This document shows positions 27,649 through 36,720 of a stretch of 64,000 bases of DNA, piece after piece. The DNA lies in NCBI RefSeq assembly GCF_023017105.1, contig NZ_JALKEV010000002.1, positions 62,001 through 126,000 on the forward strand. Reading direction: 5' to 3'. The translations under genes and the position numbers were made by a program. Source of the DNA: Halalkalibacter sp. APA_J-10(15). GTDB taxonomy: Bacteria; Bacillota; Bacilli; Bacillales; Bacillaceae_D. The first letter of the stretch is position 1; the number at the start of each line of letters is the position of its first letter. The notes below the pieces were generated by a model. The model was given only the letters and a program-made list of their open reading frames with translations, was not told the origin of the DNA and did not search any database.

Positions 27649-27809
27649 CTATTTATTTCGTTCTAATTCTTCCACACGTCTTTTTAATAATTCAATGTCT
27701 TTTGATACGGACCTTTCAGAAGTATTCTTTTTTAGTTTAGAATAATAAATAGTGCTATTGCCATTAATGTTAATAGGAAAAAGATATTTTGACTAATAAA
27801 TTCTAACAT
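27649..27809 (-). pseudogene. Small anchored coiled-coil protein gene, frameshifted
   Basis: GAGGAGGG precedes ATG 27809. The first frame gives MLEFISQNIFFLLTLMAIAL, one membrane helix; after a frameshift near 27735 the second frame gives SKLKKNTSERSVSKDIELLK then RRVEELERNK. Same architecture as the small proteins at 6011-6481. The split repeat and intron lie just upstream. Confidence 0.55.
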
Positions 27810-27866
27810 TGTCTATCCCTCCTCTCTACTCATCAATGCTGATTATTTAAGTTTTCTGTTAAATTA

Positions 27867-28544
27867 GTCGAGTAGAAGAGAGTCTCTCTACCTTTCGATA
27901 GATTGTACTCTCCCCCCTCACAGAACCGTGCTTGCGCTATTCACGCACACGGCTCCTCCTAGTTACCATTCGCAGAAATAACTTGCCATTCCTGCTATCC
28001 TTACTAGTTTTGTTTCCATTTAATCATCCTACCTCTGAGTGTAGGTCTACCTCTGTGTGTAGTAAATGTGTCCCTAGCAAGGGTGGTAACTAGGTAGCAG
28101 CCTTTCCTCCATCAACATTACCCAACTTCATTGGTACTACGCTGCTATCCGACTCCCTAACCAGCGTTTGGTTTCTTTACTTATTATCGCTTGTACACCA
28201 TACTCTTCTATTTAAGAAAAGACTGATAGGGTCTCCCGAGTTGCCGTATCATATCAATGTGTAACGTGCCAAGGTCTCTGACTCCAGAGAGGTTTCATTC
28301 TTCTTGCCATATACGAAGAATGAAATGTTGCTTTCTGCTGCAGGTAAAGCATCAGCCCTCTCGAATTACTAACATTATGGGGCTCAATCCCTTCAACCAT
28401 TTGGCTTTCGGCCCGCAACCTAACTGTCTACGCTTAAAGACTAAAGTTACCTTTAGCCCTCCAAGACTCGCTACGAGTGAATGGCTAGTTCTTGCTCGAC
28501 GGGAATCCCACCCGCTATATGATACGACCTTGGCTCGGCCGCAC
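27867..28544 (-). mobile_element. Group II intron without reverse-transcriptase gene
   Basis: The 5' end GTGCGGCC (28544) fits GUGYG. Domain V is at 27955-27923: GAGCCGTG pairs with CACGGTTC around a TGCG/CGCA stem, with the AGC triad in place. A domain-VI-like hairpin follows (CTATC GAAA GGTAG inside GAGAGT/ACTCTC), then 3' end ...CTCGAC at 27867. An internal CGGCAACTCGGGAGACC stretch is also typical of these introns. Only ~590 bases precede domain V, so there is no intron-encoded protein; splicing or mobility would need one in trans. Removing 27867-28544 rejoins the flanks into a normal copy of the palindromic repeat, which supports these boundaries. Confidence 0.75.
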
Positions 28545-28613
28545 ACCTGCTCCGTTAGTACAATAAAGAAAGTACGCTGTTTCTTGTTATAGTAGCGCTA
28601 CCCGTTCGTACAA
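28545..28613 (-). repeat. Two adjacent palindromic repeat copies, second split by intron
   Basis: Minus strand: TTATTGTACGAACGGGTAGC with right arm GCTACTATAACAAG (28613-28576), then CTTTATTGTACTAACGGAGC AGGT, which stops at the intron (28545). The right arm TAATTTAACAG continues at 27866 beyond the intron. Confidence 0.7.
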
Positions 28614-28623
28614 TAAAACTATG

Positions 28624-28785
28624 CTAACCTAAATAGACAGTTTTGCCATTTTCTCTTTTGGCACGAATGATGATTTCCCCTGCAATTTGTTCTGGATTTT
28701 TATAATCCTTCTCTACTTCTTCAAATTGTGTATTTATTAATTCTTCTAACTCACCTAATGTGGTATCTTTGGAAAGTAAGCGTCA
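28624..28785 (-). pseudogene. 3' remnant of unidentified gene
   Basis: Open frame without start ending ..NPEQIAGEIIIRAKRENGKT.., TAG at 28624. Acidic helix (TLGELEELINTQFEEVEKDY) followed by a short beta-hairpin. Looks like a real C-terminus, cut on its 5' side. Family not recognised. Confidence 0.4.
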
Positions 28786-28793
28786 AATAAAAA

Positions 28794-28840
28794 GAGGACA
28801 CTGATAGACTACGGTTGTACCGTAATCGATCAGTGTCCTC
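28794..28840 (-). terminator. Long terminator hairpin
   Basis: GAGGACACTGAT / ATCAGTGTCCTC with an inner TACGG/CCGTA stem, followed by TTTTTATTT on the minus strand. Downstream of the 28959-29702 gene. Confidence 0.8.
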
Positions 28841-28958
28841 CAGTTGGCTGGTAGAACTATTTTAATAAAACTTATAGACCTCTTAATATATAACCATTCA
28901 GGTAAAAATAAAATATCAATAGTTTTATCTTCATTCTAAGTACTTCTTTCAGACCATA

Positions 28959-29702
28959 TTAATCAAACTGATCGAATAAACATTTTAACTTGCTTAATCG
29001 GTCATATTTCAATTGGTAACAAATATAATATAATATTAATGCTCCAGAAACTAGTAAAAACACATTTAGATTAAACAACAAATTTCCTTTTAAATATTTA
29101 CTTATGACTTCTGATATAATCTCCCCGAATTCAGGGTCAACTAAAAAAACATCAGATAGCAATGAATTAGATATTTCCTCTCCGGAATTCCCACTTAATT
29201 CTAAAAAATTTATTCTTTGATCAATCGATAAAGAAATTACATTGTTCATCCAATTATTGTATAAGTTATTGTATACATTAAAAACAGAAAAAAAAGCAGT
29301 AACTACAATTGTAAAAATAATTCCTACAGGAGCAAAATTTTTCTTTTTATCTAATTCACTATTAATCAACGCCTTATATATTTTCTTTTTCTCTTGCTCA
29401 AGTTCCTGTATATTTTTATCTATAGTTTCCATTCGTTTAAATGTTATTATTTCAAACATGGGAAAAAAAGTATAAATAACCTTTTCCACTCCTTTTCTTG
29501 ATTCTTGTAACAACCTTAAACTTGCACCAAAAAAATTTAATTTATTACATACCCATCCTCCAAATGCAAATATCATAATAATAAGTATAATTTCCCCTGA
29601 TACTCCAAAATGATTAGCCACAAGTACAATAACCATTCCTACTACAAGTACAGTAACCATTGCTACAAGTACTGTTATAAATTGGTTAACTTTTTGATTC
29701 AA
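28959..29702 (-). CDS. Membrane protein with coiled-coil middle, unknown
   Basis: 247 aa starting at TTG 29702 behind GGGGGAGGAG. Two N-terminal membrane helices (~8-28 and ~36-55), a charged coiled-coil (~85-118, RMETIDKNIQELEQEKKKIY), a third helix (~122-142), an exposed stretch with SLSIDQRINFLELSGNSGEE, and a fourth helix near the C-terminus (~210-230). Family not recognised. Upstream lies a copy of the tail of the small gene at 30300, so this is the second unit of a tandem duplication. The membrane-plus-coil layout is seen in some phage-defence effectors, but no function can be claimed. Confidence 0.55.
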   Translation of the reverse strand: MNQKVNQFITVLVAMVTVLVVGMVIVLVANHFGVSGEIILIIMIFAFGGWVCNKLNFFGASLRLLQESRKGVEKVIYTFFPMFEIITFKRMETIDKNIQELEQEKKKIYKALINSELDKKKNFAPVGIIFTIVVTAFFSVFNVYNNLYNNWMNNVISLSIDQRINFLELSGNSGEEISNSLLSDVFLVDPEFGEIISEVISKYLKGNLLFNLNVFLLVSGALILYYICYQLKYDRLSKLKCLFDQFD

Positions 29703-29765
29703 AACTCCTCCCCCTCATCAAACTTATCTTTTTCATTTTAAGCAGTGTCCTCCAGATGGAGAGAA
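29700..29765 (-). repeat. Duplicated end of the 30300 gene plus shared spacer
   Basis: Codons for NEKDKFDEGEEF and TGA repeat, with two changes, the NEKIKFDKGEEF end of the gene at 30300-30521. The sequence CAGTGTCCTCCAG at its far side recurs at 28831-28843. Both paralogous genes use the same GGGGGAGGAGTTTTGAAT start region. Confidence 0.7.
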
Positions 29766-29778
29766 GAACTACTTAAAA

Positions 29779-30303
29779 TTAGGATTTTTTCCTCTTCATT
29801 TTCTTCTTCAACCTTTTCATTTTTCTTTTGTGCCTGTAATTTGTCTTTATTTTGTTGTAAATAGAATAAATTGAAGAAGAATATTTATAATCATTTGGCA
29901 ACCCAAGAGATTTCCGCGTTTTATGAAAAGCACCATTTATATAATTTAACAGTTTTTTATCACATTCATAAAAGTTTTCATGTTCATCATACTTCCAATT
30001 AATATAACTGATTTCATAATAACTATTTATTATTTGTTCTAACTCTGGATCAAATAGCTCAGGATTTTTACTAAATAAATCAACTAAACCTGTTACATCA
30101 TCATCGTCTAATCCTTCAAAACCATCATGAGGGTTTGTTCTTGATAGAATGAGTTTGAAAATTGGTACATATAATTCTGTTAATACTCGCTCGGTATACT
30201 TGGAGGTACGTACTTTATGTTCTTTGATATAGCTAAAATAATTGCTAGCACCAGCAGTAATTATTGCGGTTAAAAATATAGTAATAAATTGTTCCCAATT
30301 CAA
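29779..30303 (-). CDS. N-terminally anchored helical protein, unknown
   Basis: 174 aa from TTG 30303, which overlaps the upstream TGA as TTGA. One N-terminal membrane helix (QFITIFLTAIITAGASNYF), then a soluble helical domain with DGFEGLDDDDVTGLVDLFSK and a strongly basic C-terminus (HKRKMKRLKKKMKRKKS), which could contact nucleic acid or phospholipid. The N-terminus is similar to that of the 28959 gene product, so both are likely related. Function unknown. Confidence 0.55.
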   Translation of the reverse strand: MNWEQFITIFLTAIITAGASNYFSYIKEHKVRTSKYTERVLTELYVPIFKLILSRTNPHDGFEGLDDDDVTGLVDLFSKNPELFDPELEQIINSYYEISYINWKYDEHENFYECDKKLLNYINGAFHKTRKSLGLPNDYKYSSSIYSIYNKIKTNYRHKRKMKRLKKKMKRKKS

Positions 30304-30521
30304 AACTCCTCCCCCTTATCAAATTTAATTTTTTCATTATAAGCATTATATCCTGTATAGTTAGCAGAACTAGACTCCATAATAATATAAATATTTTTCA
30401 CTTCTCCAAATTGAACCAATGATCGTAATTTATGATCGTATTGTAAAAGTAATTCCCGAATACCTTCCCCATAATCTGTATGACCCAAACAATAAATAAG
30501 GTATTTTTCATCACTACTCAT
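30300..30521 (-). CDS. Small soluble protein, possibly 5'-truncated (73 aa)
   Basis: Begins MSSDEKYLIYCLGHTDYGEG and ends KIKFDKGEEF. The stop overlaps the next start (TTGA), indicating translational coupling. Its ATG lies exactly where a truncated dam gene begins on the other strand, and only a weak AGG precedes it, so its true N-terminus may have been lost. Family not recognised. Confidence 0.45.
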   Translation of the reverse strand: MSSDEKYLIYCLGHTDYGEGIRELLLQYDHKLRSLVQFGEVKNIYIIMESSSANYTGYNAYNEKIKFDKGEEF

Positions 30522-30528
30522 AACAACC

Positions 30529-31305
30529 TATATAGAGCCTTTTGCAGATGGTGCAGCGGTTGCACTTGGCTTACTATTTAATAATGATGTTAGAAAAATA
30601 ATTATAAATGATTTTGATACATCGATCTTTGCTTTTTGGCATTCTATACTTTATTCAACAGATAATCTAATCGAAATGATATATGACTGCGAGATTAACA
30701 TTGAAGAATGGTACAAACAAAAAGAGATCCAAAGAAACAAATCAAATTCAACTCTTCTCGAATTAGGTTTCTCTACCCTTTTTCTTAACAGAACTAACCG
30801 CTCTGGAATTATAAAAGGTGGAGTAATAGGTGGCAAAGAACAAAAAGGATATTACAAACTTGACTGTAGATTTAATAAGGAAAAACTAATTAATAAAATT
30901 AACATAATCGCATCAAAAAAGGATCAGATTGAATTATTTAATGAGGATGCAATTATTCTTATTGATAAGGTTATTAAGAATACAAGGAATTCCTTTACAT
31001 TCTTTGACCCACCTTATTTTGAAAAAGGGCCTTCATTATATACTAACTTTTATAGTGAAGAAGACCATATTGATTTGGCAAAAAAAATAAAGCAAGACTT
31101 GAGGGAACGAACATGGATAGTAACCTACGATCATACACATGAAATCAAATCAATATATTCAAATTTAGAGTATATCGAGTACTCATTATCCTATACAGCT
31201 CAAGAAAAAACTAAAGGAATTGAATATATGTTTTTCTCAAAAAAAACTGATTCCAACTGCCCTGAGAACTATCTTACCGTTTTAAAAGAACTAACTTCTA
31301 CATAA
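30529..31305 (+). pseudogene. D12-class adenine DNA methyltransferase, 5'-truncated
   Basis: The frame is open from 30529 with no start and reads YIEPFADGAAVALGLLFNND, i.e. motif I with Asp for the usual second Gly, followed by FFDPPYF (DPPY, motif IV) and a C-terminus typical of Dam-family enzymes. The first ~35 residues (the PLRYPGGK region) are missing. It was probably a phage or restriction-modification N6-adenine methylase. An internal ATG (30676) could make a protein lacking motif I, which should not bind AdoMet. Confidence 0.75.
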
Positions 31306-31324
31306 GCCGTAAATGGCTTTTTCT
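31304..31324 (+). terminator. Weak terminator after methylase remnant
   Basis: AAGCC GTAAAT GGCTT followed by TTTC. Confidence 0.4.
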
Positions 31325-31326
31325 TT

Positions 31327-31456
31327 GCAAATCAAACATATATTCCTATAATGAGTATTAATCTAACAAATTTAGGAAGGTGTAACTATGATAGCATATC
31401 AAACAACCCATCTTGAGGATACATTGAGAAACTATATAACCAGCTTGGAATAGATC
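31327..31456 (+). pseudogene. First broken copy of the immA promoter and 5' end
   Basis: TTTGCA, 17-base spacer, TATAAT and AGGAAGGTG precede ATG 31388. The codons give MIAYQTTHLEDT, then one deleted base changes the frame. The copy ends near 31456. The spacer carries CAAACATATATTCC, a decayed LexA-like box. Confidence 0.8.
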
Positions 31457-31500
31457 TCCTGCTGTGTTAGTTCTTCATAAGCTTATGACTAAAAATAATA

Positions 31501-31536
31501 AAAAACCTTGAAAGGCTATAGCCAATCAAGGTTTTT
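31501..31536 (-). terminator. Terminator of toxin-immunity unit
   Basis: AAAAACCTTGA / TCAAGGTTTTT stem, seven bases past the SUKH gene. Confidence 0.85.
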
Positions 31537-31542
31537 CAAATT

Positions 31543-32013
31543 CTATACTTCTTGCTTAACTAAGTCTAATAAAAAATCACCAAAGTCGTTAGCAATTATT
31601 TCATATGCTTGACTCTCTAATTCAACTCCAGGCACAAAAGATACTACTTTTGGTTCTCCATTATCATCAAGGTGACTATAGTCTAAACAAAATATTTCGT
31701 CACTCCCAGTATCATATATAACTAGCAGATTATCAGGTAGATTAATTTCCCTTCGTTCTGTTAAAGTGTACCATATAGCGTCTGGAACTGATGAGTTTTC
31801 AAAATCAGCATTAATAATTCCGTAAATTTCTTGTGCTCCGAAATTACCTGCTCCAAATGTCTTTAAATAATCAAAATATAAACCAGTAAACTTTAACCCT
31901 AATTTTTCTCCAGCCAAACTAATTAATTCATTTGTACGACCACCCACAAAGTCAGCAATCTCTTCTTCATTCAAAATAATTTCCTTTGCTTTTTGATAAT
32001 TTTTTACACTCAT
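31543..32013 (-). CDS. SUKH (SMI1/KNR4) immunity protein
   Basis: About 156 aa, start taken at ATG 32013 (AAGGGAG upstream). The SUKH pattern is clear: GLKFTGLYFDYLKTFGAGNF, then EIYGI and the C-terminal ANDFGDFLLDLV. Such proteins bind and block nuclease toxins. It resembles YobK of B. subtilis, the partner of the LXG toxin YobL. It lies 18 bases downstream of the LXG toxin gene, confirming the role by context. Confidence 0.85.
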   Translation of the reverse strand: MSVKNYQKAKEIILNEEEIADFVGGRTNELISLAGEKLGLKFTGLYFDYLKTFGAGNFGAQEIYGIINADFENSSVPDAIWYTLTERREINLPDNLLVIYDTGSDEIFCLDYSHLDDNGEPKVVSFVPGVELESQAYEIIANDFGDFLLDLVKQEV

Positions 32014-32031
32014 GTCCATCTCCCTTTAACA

Positions 32032-34039
32032 TTAAAAATCATTGGCTCTATTTTTCCAGTAATCAGTTCGCCATTTATTAAACTCAGACCTATTTATACC
32101 TGAAGGTATAGGATTAGGATTGATGTGAATTACAAAACTATTATCTTTATGAAACGTCTGTGTCACCTCTGCTATCGAACTTTCATTTCTTTGTGTCGTG
32201 TGATGAAGGTTTATAGACTTTCCATCTGGACCAAGTGGAGCTAATCCCTTCTGCATTCTTTCAAGGTTAGTTCTACCACGTGCGTCTTTCATATTTGGAT
32301 TTATAATATCATCTCTTTGATAAACTTTCACGTTTTTAAATTGGGTGGTTTTATTCCAATAATTATAACCATTATATATCCCCATATTCCCACCAGTCTC
32401 AACCTTACTAAACTGAACTTTGTCACTTTCATCCAACTTCCGAAACATCGCTCGTGAATCGATCACATTAAACGGTACCGAACTGGCTAGTACTGGAGGC
32501 ATTCCTAATCTCGCTGCGAGATCACTGATGGTGTCCATCCCTCTTTGTAATGTGTTCTGAACGGTTGTGGCTGTCGATTGAATCGTGCCTAGTGTCGTGC
32601 CTAGCGTTCCGGCTGGTGGTATCGTTGTCGGTCGATTGGAGGAATCCGTCCGGTTGTTCTTGGCGGTATTGGCCATTTTGCTCGCTTGGCCTAACCGAGA
32701 CATGCCTTTATCTCCGTATACTGAGATTAACACAAGTCCCGTTGCATAGCCTAGCCATTCCCCGCGGGATTGACTCGTCCCATCAATGACATCTTCCGTG
32801 AACGAATCACGTAACATTTGCCCCATCTCTATGATAATCCCCGGTTCCTTGATAACTTCCCCTGCAAAGGCGATTTGGTCTTTGACGGTGCCAACAGGAT
32901 CTTTCGTGAATTCCCACAGACTCTTTCCTGTATCGATTCCCGATCTTCCAACACCGATGGTCACTCCTTTAAGGTAATCATAAAAAGGCTTTTTGGACAA
33001 ATATTCGTTTATGAGTTCTGTTTCGATAACCTCCATAGTACTTTCCATGCGATGAATACGACTGTTGATCATCGGAATGTTCCAGCCTTTGATTTTCTCC
33101 AGGATTGCGCTTCCTTGATCGGCCGTATGAGTAGCGGTTTTCAGCCACCATTTCTCATGCGCCGTGCCGTATGCTTTGCTGAGTGGAAACCCACTCGGCT
33201 TCCCTTGAAAATCAGTCACTTCAGTCACATTCCCTGTCCCTACAACACCGAACTGCGCGAATGAAGACTCGTGTGGACTTCGGCGGAAGTGAGCCACAAC
33301 ACTTCGTAACGGCATTCGCGCTAAAACGCGTTCCACGATGACTTTGATTGCATCTTTTTTCGCCGTCTGTCCATATTTTTGAAGCCCGAGCGAGCTGAGT
33401 GATGCTTTCGCTTCATTTGTATGTAAACCTGGCCTGCTGATCTGACCACTTTCCGCTTTTTGAACGGAAAGAAGGGTTGCGAGAACGGTAGATTCCTTCG
33501 CTTCCATAACAAGTGGTTGAATGGTAGACAGACTTGTCTGAAACCCTTCAGTTCTTGTGGTACTCGCCTGATTTCCAATAGCAGACATCAACCGTTCGAT
33601 TTCCGCTATTGATTGAAGAAGGCGATGTCGCACTTGTTAGATCTGATACACTACGGATCGTTTGATCGATTTGCTTCATGATCCGCTCAAACTCTTGATA
33701 AGCTTGTTCGATTTCAGTCTCTTGCTCTTTCACATAAGAGCTCTCAACAATCGCTCGTTCGCTCCTATCGACGTTCATATGGAATTCGTGAATGTGCTTC
33801 TGAAGGTTCTTCTCTAATTGGATAAAAAGGCCTTCAAATGACCGAAGAAGCGTCCCGTGTACGTCACCAAAATAGAGCTTAGCTGCATCGGCAGCTTCTC
33901 CCTTAAAGCTAGACATTCGACAGATCTCTTTTATATTCGCTCTCACATCTCGGAGCCCTTGCTGAAGTTCTCGTAACTGCTGAGATTGTTCTTCCTTAAA
34001 GGAATGAACCTCGGCCATGTTCACTTTCTCATTCGCCAT
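32032..34039 (-). pseudogene. LXG-domain T7SS toxin with LHH nuclease, frameshifted
   Basis: Residues from ATG 34039 (GGAGGGGAAG upstream) form an N-terminal LXG domain rich in helices (KVNMAEVHSFKEEQSQQLRE ... FEGLFIQLEKNLQKHIHEF). Near 33640 the frame changes; the second frame continues with QSIAEIERLMSAIGNQAST and a long middle region and ends in an LHH/HNH-type nuclease domain: MQKGLAPLGPDGKSINLHHT followed by IAEVTQTFHKD. Joined, the product would be ~668 aa, normal for a YobL-type toxin exported by the type VII system. The frameshift should silence it, unless it is a sequencing error. G+C is higher than in neighbouring accessory DNA. Confidence 0.8.
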
Positions 34040-34178
34040 CTATTCTTCCCCTCCATTACAATTATTCCATTATAATACAGGGAATAGATGGTACATATAG
34101 GATATTGCTCACATTTTAACGCCAATATAAATGGGCATATCTCATTTTAATGTATTTATCCAAAACTGAAAAACAAAG

Positions 34179-34428
34179 CTGCGTAGTATTTAATCTACTC
34201 CGTAATACAAGAGTTAATCTGGCACATGTGCAGAAAAATCATCTTCTGGATTTATCTTAGACACCCTATAACTTTACAAACCGAACATATATTCCTATAA
34301 CAAGTAGTAATCTAACAAATTTAGGAAGGTGTAACTATGATAACATATCAAACGACCCATCTTGAGGATACCATTGAGAAACTATATAACCAGCTTGGAA
34401 TAGATGCGCCAGCTAATTTCAATATGGA
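34179..34428 (+). repeat. ~250-base direct repeat, copy 1 (immA upstream and 5' end)
   Basis: Closely matches 36721-36970, including CTACTCCGTAATACAAGAG, GGCACATGTGCAGAAAAATC, the promoter, RBS and immA codons. The two copies bracket merR and the MFS gene. Confidence 0.9.
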
Positions 34429-34486
34429 CCACCTCAACAATGGCTTCCATTATGTAACAAAGCACTTGAGAGTCATTTGCTTCTAG
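34337..34486 (+). pseudogene. Second broken copy of immA 5' end (49 codons)
   Basis: Starts MITYQTTHLEDTIEKLYNQL and matches the intact ImmA up to NFNMD, then joins unrelated DNA and stops at TAG 34486. The protease motif is missing. Its promoter spacer holds CGAACATATATTCC (34282-34295). Confidence 0.85.
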
Positions 34487-34504
34487 TCACCTGTCTTATC
34501 CTAC

Positions 34505-35260
34505 TCATTTATTATTGTTCTCGTCATAATATGTTTTTAATTCTTTATAAATATAACTAGCTATATTTTCAGGAAAATAATTAGTAAACTCATGATTATA
34601 CGTAGTTAAAAAATGATCATTATCCACAAGATTTAAAATGTTCCTACTCGCAGGGAATAGATTATTCATTTCGTTAAGAATTTCTTGTACCTTTTTTCTG
34701 CTGATAGAATCATTATAATGAATAGCATTTCTAATGGCTTGAATTAAAAACCATATCTCTCTATCCATTTTCTCCTTATATACAGGATCATGAAGCATTT
34801 TTATTTCTTTTAAGATCTCCTTTTCATTTGTAAAATGTTCTTCCAATATTTTAATTTGTGATTTTTCCCGCCTAAATAAATCCAGCATAATAAAAGCAAA
34901 TTCATTTAATTCTTCCTCAGAAATACCTTCAATGTTGTACAGTCTCTCCATTCTTGTAATTACCTCTAACTTATCATCTAACTCTGCTTGCTTTTTTTCA
35001 ATTAACTGCTTCTGTACCTGCAACAACTCCCGATTTTTAAACTTCTGATTAGTCATTTGTTCTTTTATTTCATTTAATGATAAACCAAAATGTTTTAAAA
35101 TCATTATTTGCTGAAAAAGTTCCCAGTCTAATTGTGTATATACTTTTCGGCCATTTTTATTATATTTTTTTGGGGTAAGTAACTCTATTTTATCGTAATA
35201 TCTTAGTGTTCTTACCGTTGAACCTACTAATTTTGCAAACTGACCAATTGTCATTTCCAT
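34505..35260 (-). CDS. MerR-family transcriptional regulator
   Basis: 251 aa. The N-terminal winged helix (MTIGQFAKLVGSTVRTLRYY) is followed by a dimerisation helix (~75-110) and an effector-binding helical domain of ~130 residues with no cysteine pair, so an organic ligand is likelier than metal. GGTGG lies seven bases before ATG 35260. It is divergent from the MFS exporter, with 169 bases between, the usual layout for a MerR-controlled multidrug exporter. Confidence 0.85.
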   Translation of the reverse strand: MEMTIGQFAKLVGSTVRTLRYYDKIELLTPKKYNKNGRKVYTQLDWELFQQIMILKHFGLSLNEIKEQMTNQKFKNRELLQVQKQLIEKKQAELDDKLEVITRMERLYNIEGISEEELNEFAFIMLDLFRREKSQIKILEEHFTNEKEILKEIKMLHDPVYKEKMDREIWFLIQAIRNAIHYNDSISRKKVQEILNEMNNLFPASRNILNLVDNDHFLTTYNHEFTNYFPENIASYIYKELKTYYDENNNK

Positions 35261-35429
35261 GTTAACACCACCTTCCTGAATTATAAACTGTTACGTAAGG
35301 TCACAATCAATACACTTGTTAAAAGTTAAACTAATACAATTTAAGAATATTTTTTAGAAAATGTTTGCTTACGACATTACGTCACAATTTATGATTGGTT
35401 CTATAATAAGTTTGAGAGGAAGGTTATCT

Positions 35430-36647
35430 ATGGAACAACAATCATTATTTCGGAATCGTACATTTATATTTTTGTTTATTGGTAGCTTTTTGGCGCTAAT
35501 AGGGTATAGTATGTTTTTCATGACAACAACGTGGTTTGTCATTTCTGATTTAGGTTCTGCTAGTTCATTGGGCATTATTCTTATTGCCATTACTGTGCCA
35601 CGTATTCTCATGATGGCATTCGGAGGGGTTCTTGCTGATAAATTCAAGAAGACGACAATCATGTTCAGCACGAGTTCAATCCAAGGAGTTTTGCTAGTTA
35701 TCATATTTTTATTGAACAATGCAAATCAATTAACATTTTTGTATCTGATTATTTTGGGATGCATTTTTGGAACATTAGATGCATTTTCTGGACCAGCTGG
35801 AACATCTTTAATCCCGAAAATAGTACAAAAAAACCAAATAAAACAAGCAAATGCTATTATTCAAGGATTAGGTCAGATTGGTTTTGTTATTGGACCTATT
35901 ATCTCTGGGAGTATCATGGAATTCGGTGGCGTTACATCAGGTTATTTAGCCTCATCTATTATAGTTCTGTTATCTGCCTTTTTTATGTTCCCACCTCTCT
36001 TAAAAGAAGGCCCTGTAGTTAATACAATAAAACAGACACCATTTAAAGATCTCATAGAAGGGTTTTCCTATGTAAAAGCAAGTAAATTTTTAATGACAGG
36101 TATCCTTATTTTAATTACGTTAAACTTTTTTGCCTTCGGAGCGATATCCATTGCAATCCCAATTTTAGTAGAAGCGTATGGTGGGTCACCCATTAATCTT
36201 AGTTACATTGAAGCTGCTTTAGGGAGTGGGATGCTAATAAGTACAGCAATAATCGGTATGATCAAAATACGCCGTAGGGGATTAACGTCGATTGCAGGCT
36301 TAATTTTAACATTAATCGTAGCTATAGCTTTTAGTCAAATTCCTAATTTGTATATTTTAACGGTGTTAGCGTTTTTAATTGGATTTACCATGACATTTGT
36401 ATTCATCCCATTTTTCAGTTCAGCACAAGAAGATACTGATCCCCGCATTATGGGGAGGGTCATGAGTATTGTTTTTTTAGCCATGAACGGGTTTGATCCC
36501 CTTGCCTATGCAAGTGTAACTTTACTCGTTTCTAGAGGATTTGATATTCAATTAGTCATACTGTCCTTTTCTATTATTGGATTAATAATTGCTATTTCCA
36601 TTTGGTGGAGAGGACATGCATTTAGAAGTTACAAGTCTAACTATTAA
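35430..36647 (+). CDS. MFS exporter (MFS_3 type)
   Basis: 405 aa from ATG 35430 (GAGGAAGG upstream). About twelve membrane helices; the loop 2-3 motif GGVLADKFKKTTIM is the MFS signature, and GPAGTSLIPKIVQKNQIKQA is typical of the macrolide/enterobactin-exporter-like MFS_3 group. Probably a proton-driven drug or siderophore exporter under control of the adjacent MerR regulator. The merR-MFS pair is bounded by the direct repeats at 34179 and 36721, so it may have entered as a unit. Confidence 0.85.
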   Translation: MEQQSLFRNRTFIFLFIGSFLALIGYSMFFMTTTWFVISDLGSASSLGIILIAITVPRILMMAFGGVLADKFKKTTIMFSTSSIQGVLLVIIFLLNNANQLTFLYLIILGCIFGTLDAFSGPAGTSLIPKIVQKNQIKQANAIIQGLGQIGFVIGPIISGSIMEFGGVTSGYLASSIIVLLSAFFMFPPLLKEGPVVNTIKQTPFKDLIEGFSYVKASKFLMTGILILITLNFFAFGAISIAIPILVEAYGGSPINLSYIEAALGSGMLISTAIIGMIKIRRRGLTSIAGLILTLIVAIAFSQIPNLYILTVLAFLIGFTMTFVFIPFFSSAQEDTDPRIMGRVMSIVFLAMNGFDPLAYASVTLLVSRGFDIQLVILSFSIIGLIIAISIWWRGHAFRSYKSNY

Positions 36648-36658
36648 TTTACCTTCAG

Positions 36659-36692
36659 AAAAAGACCACTATAGATAGAAGTGGTCTTTTTA
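36659..36692 (+). terminator. Terminator of MFS gene
   Basis: AAAGACCACT / AGTGGTCTTT stem followed by T-run. Confidence 0.9.
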
Positions 36693-36720
36693 AGTTTTAT
36701 AGTTAAAGTGAGGACACTTG

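Noticed and set aside
27901-27960. Possible tRNA because of the strong stem-loops
   Set aside because: The structure fits group II intron domain V, with no cloverleaf, anticodon or T-loop.
28257-28592. 111-codon open frame on the plus strand
   Set aside because: It lies antisense over the structured RNA of the group II intron; no RBS and a cysteine- and arginine-rich product typical of chance frames.
33321-33578. 85-codon frame in the LXG gene
   Set aside because: Shadow frame of the toxin gene on the same strand, high in Arg and Lys, no start signals.
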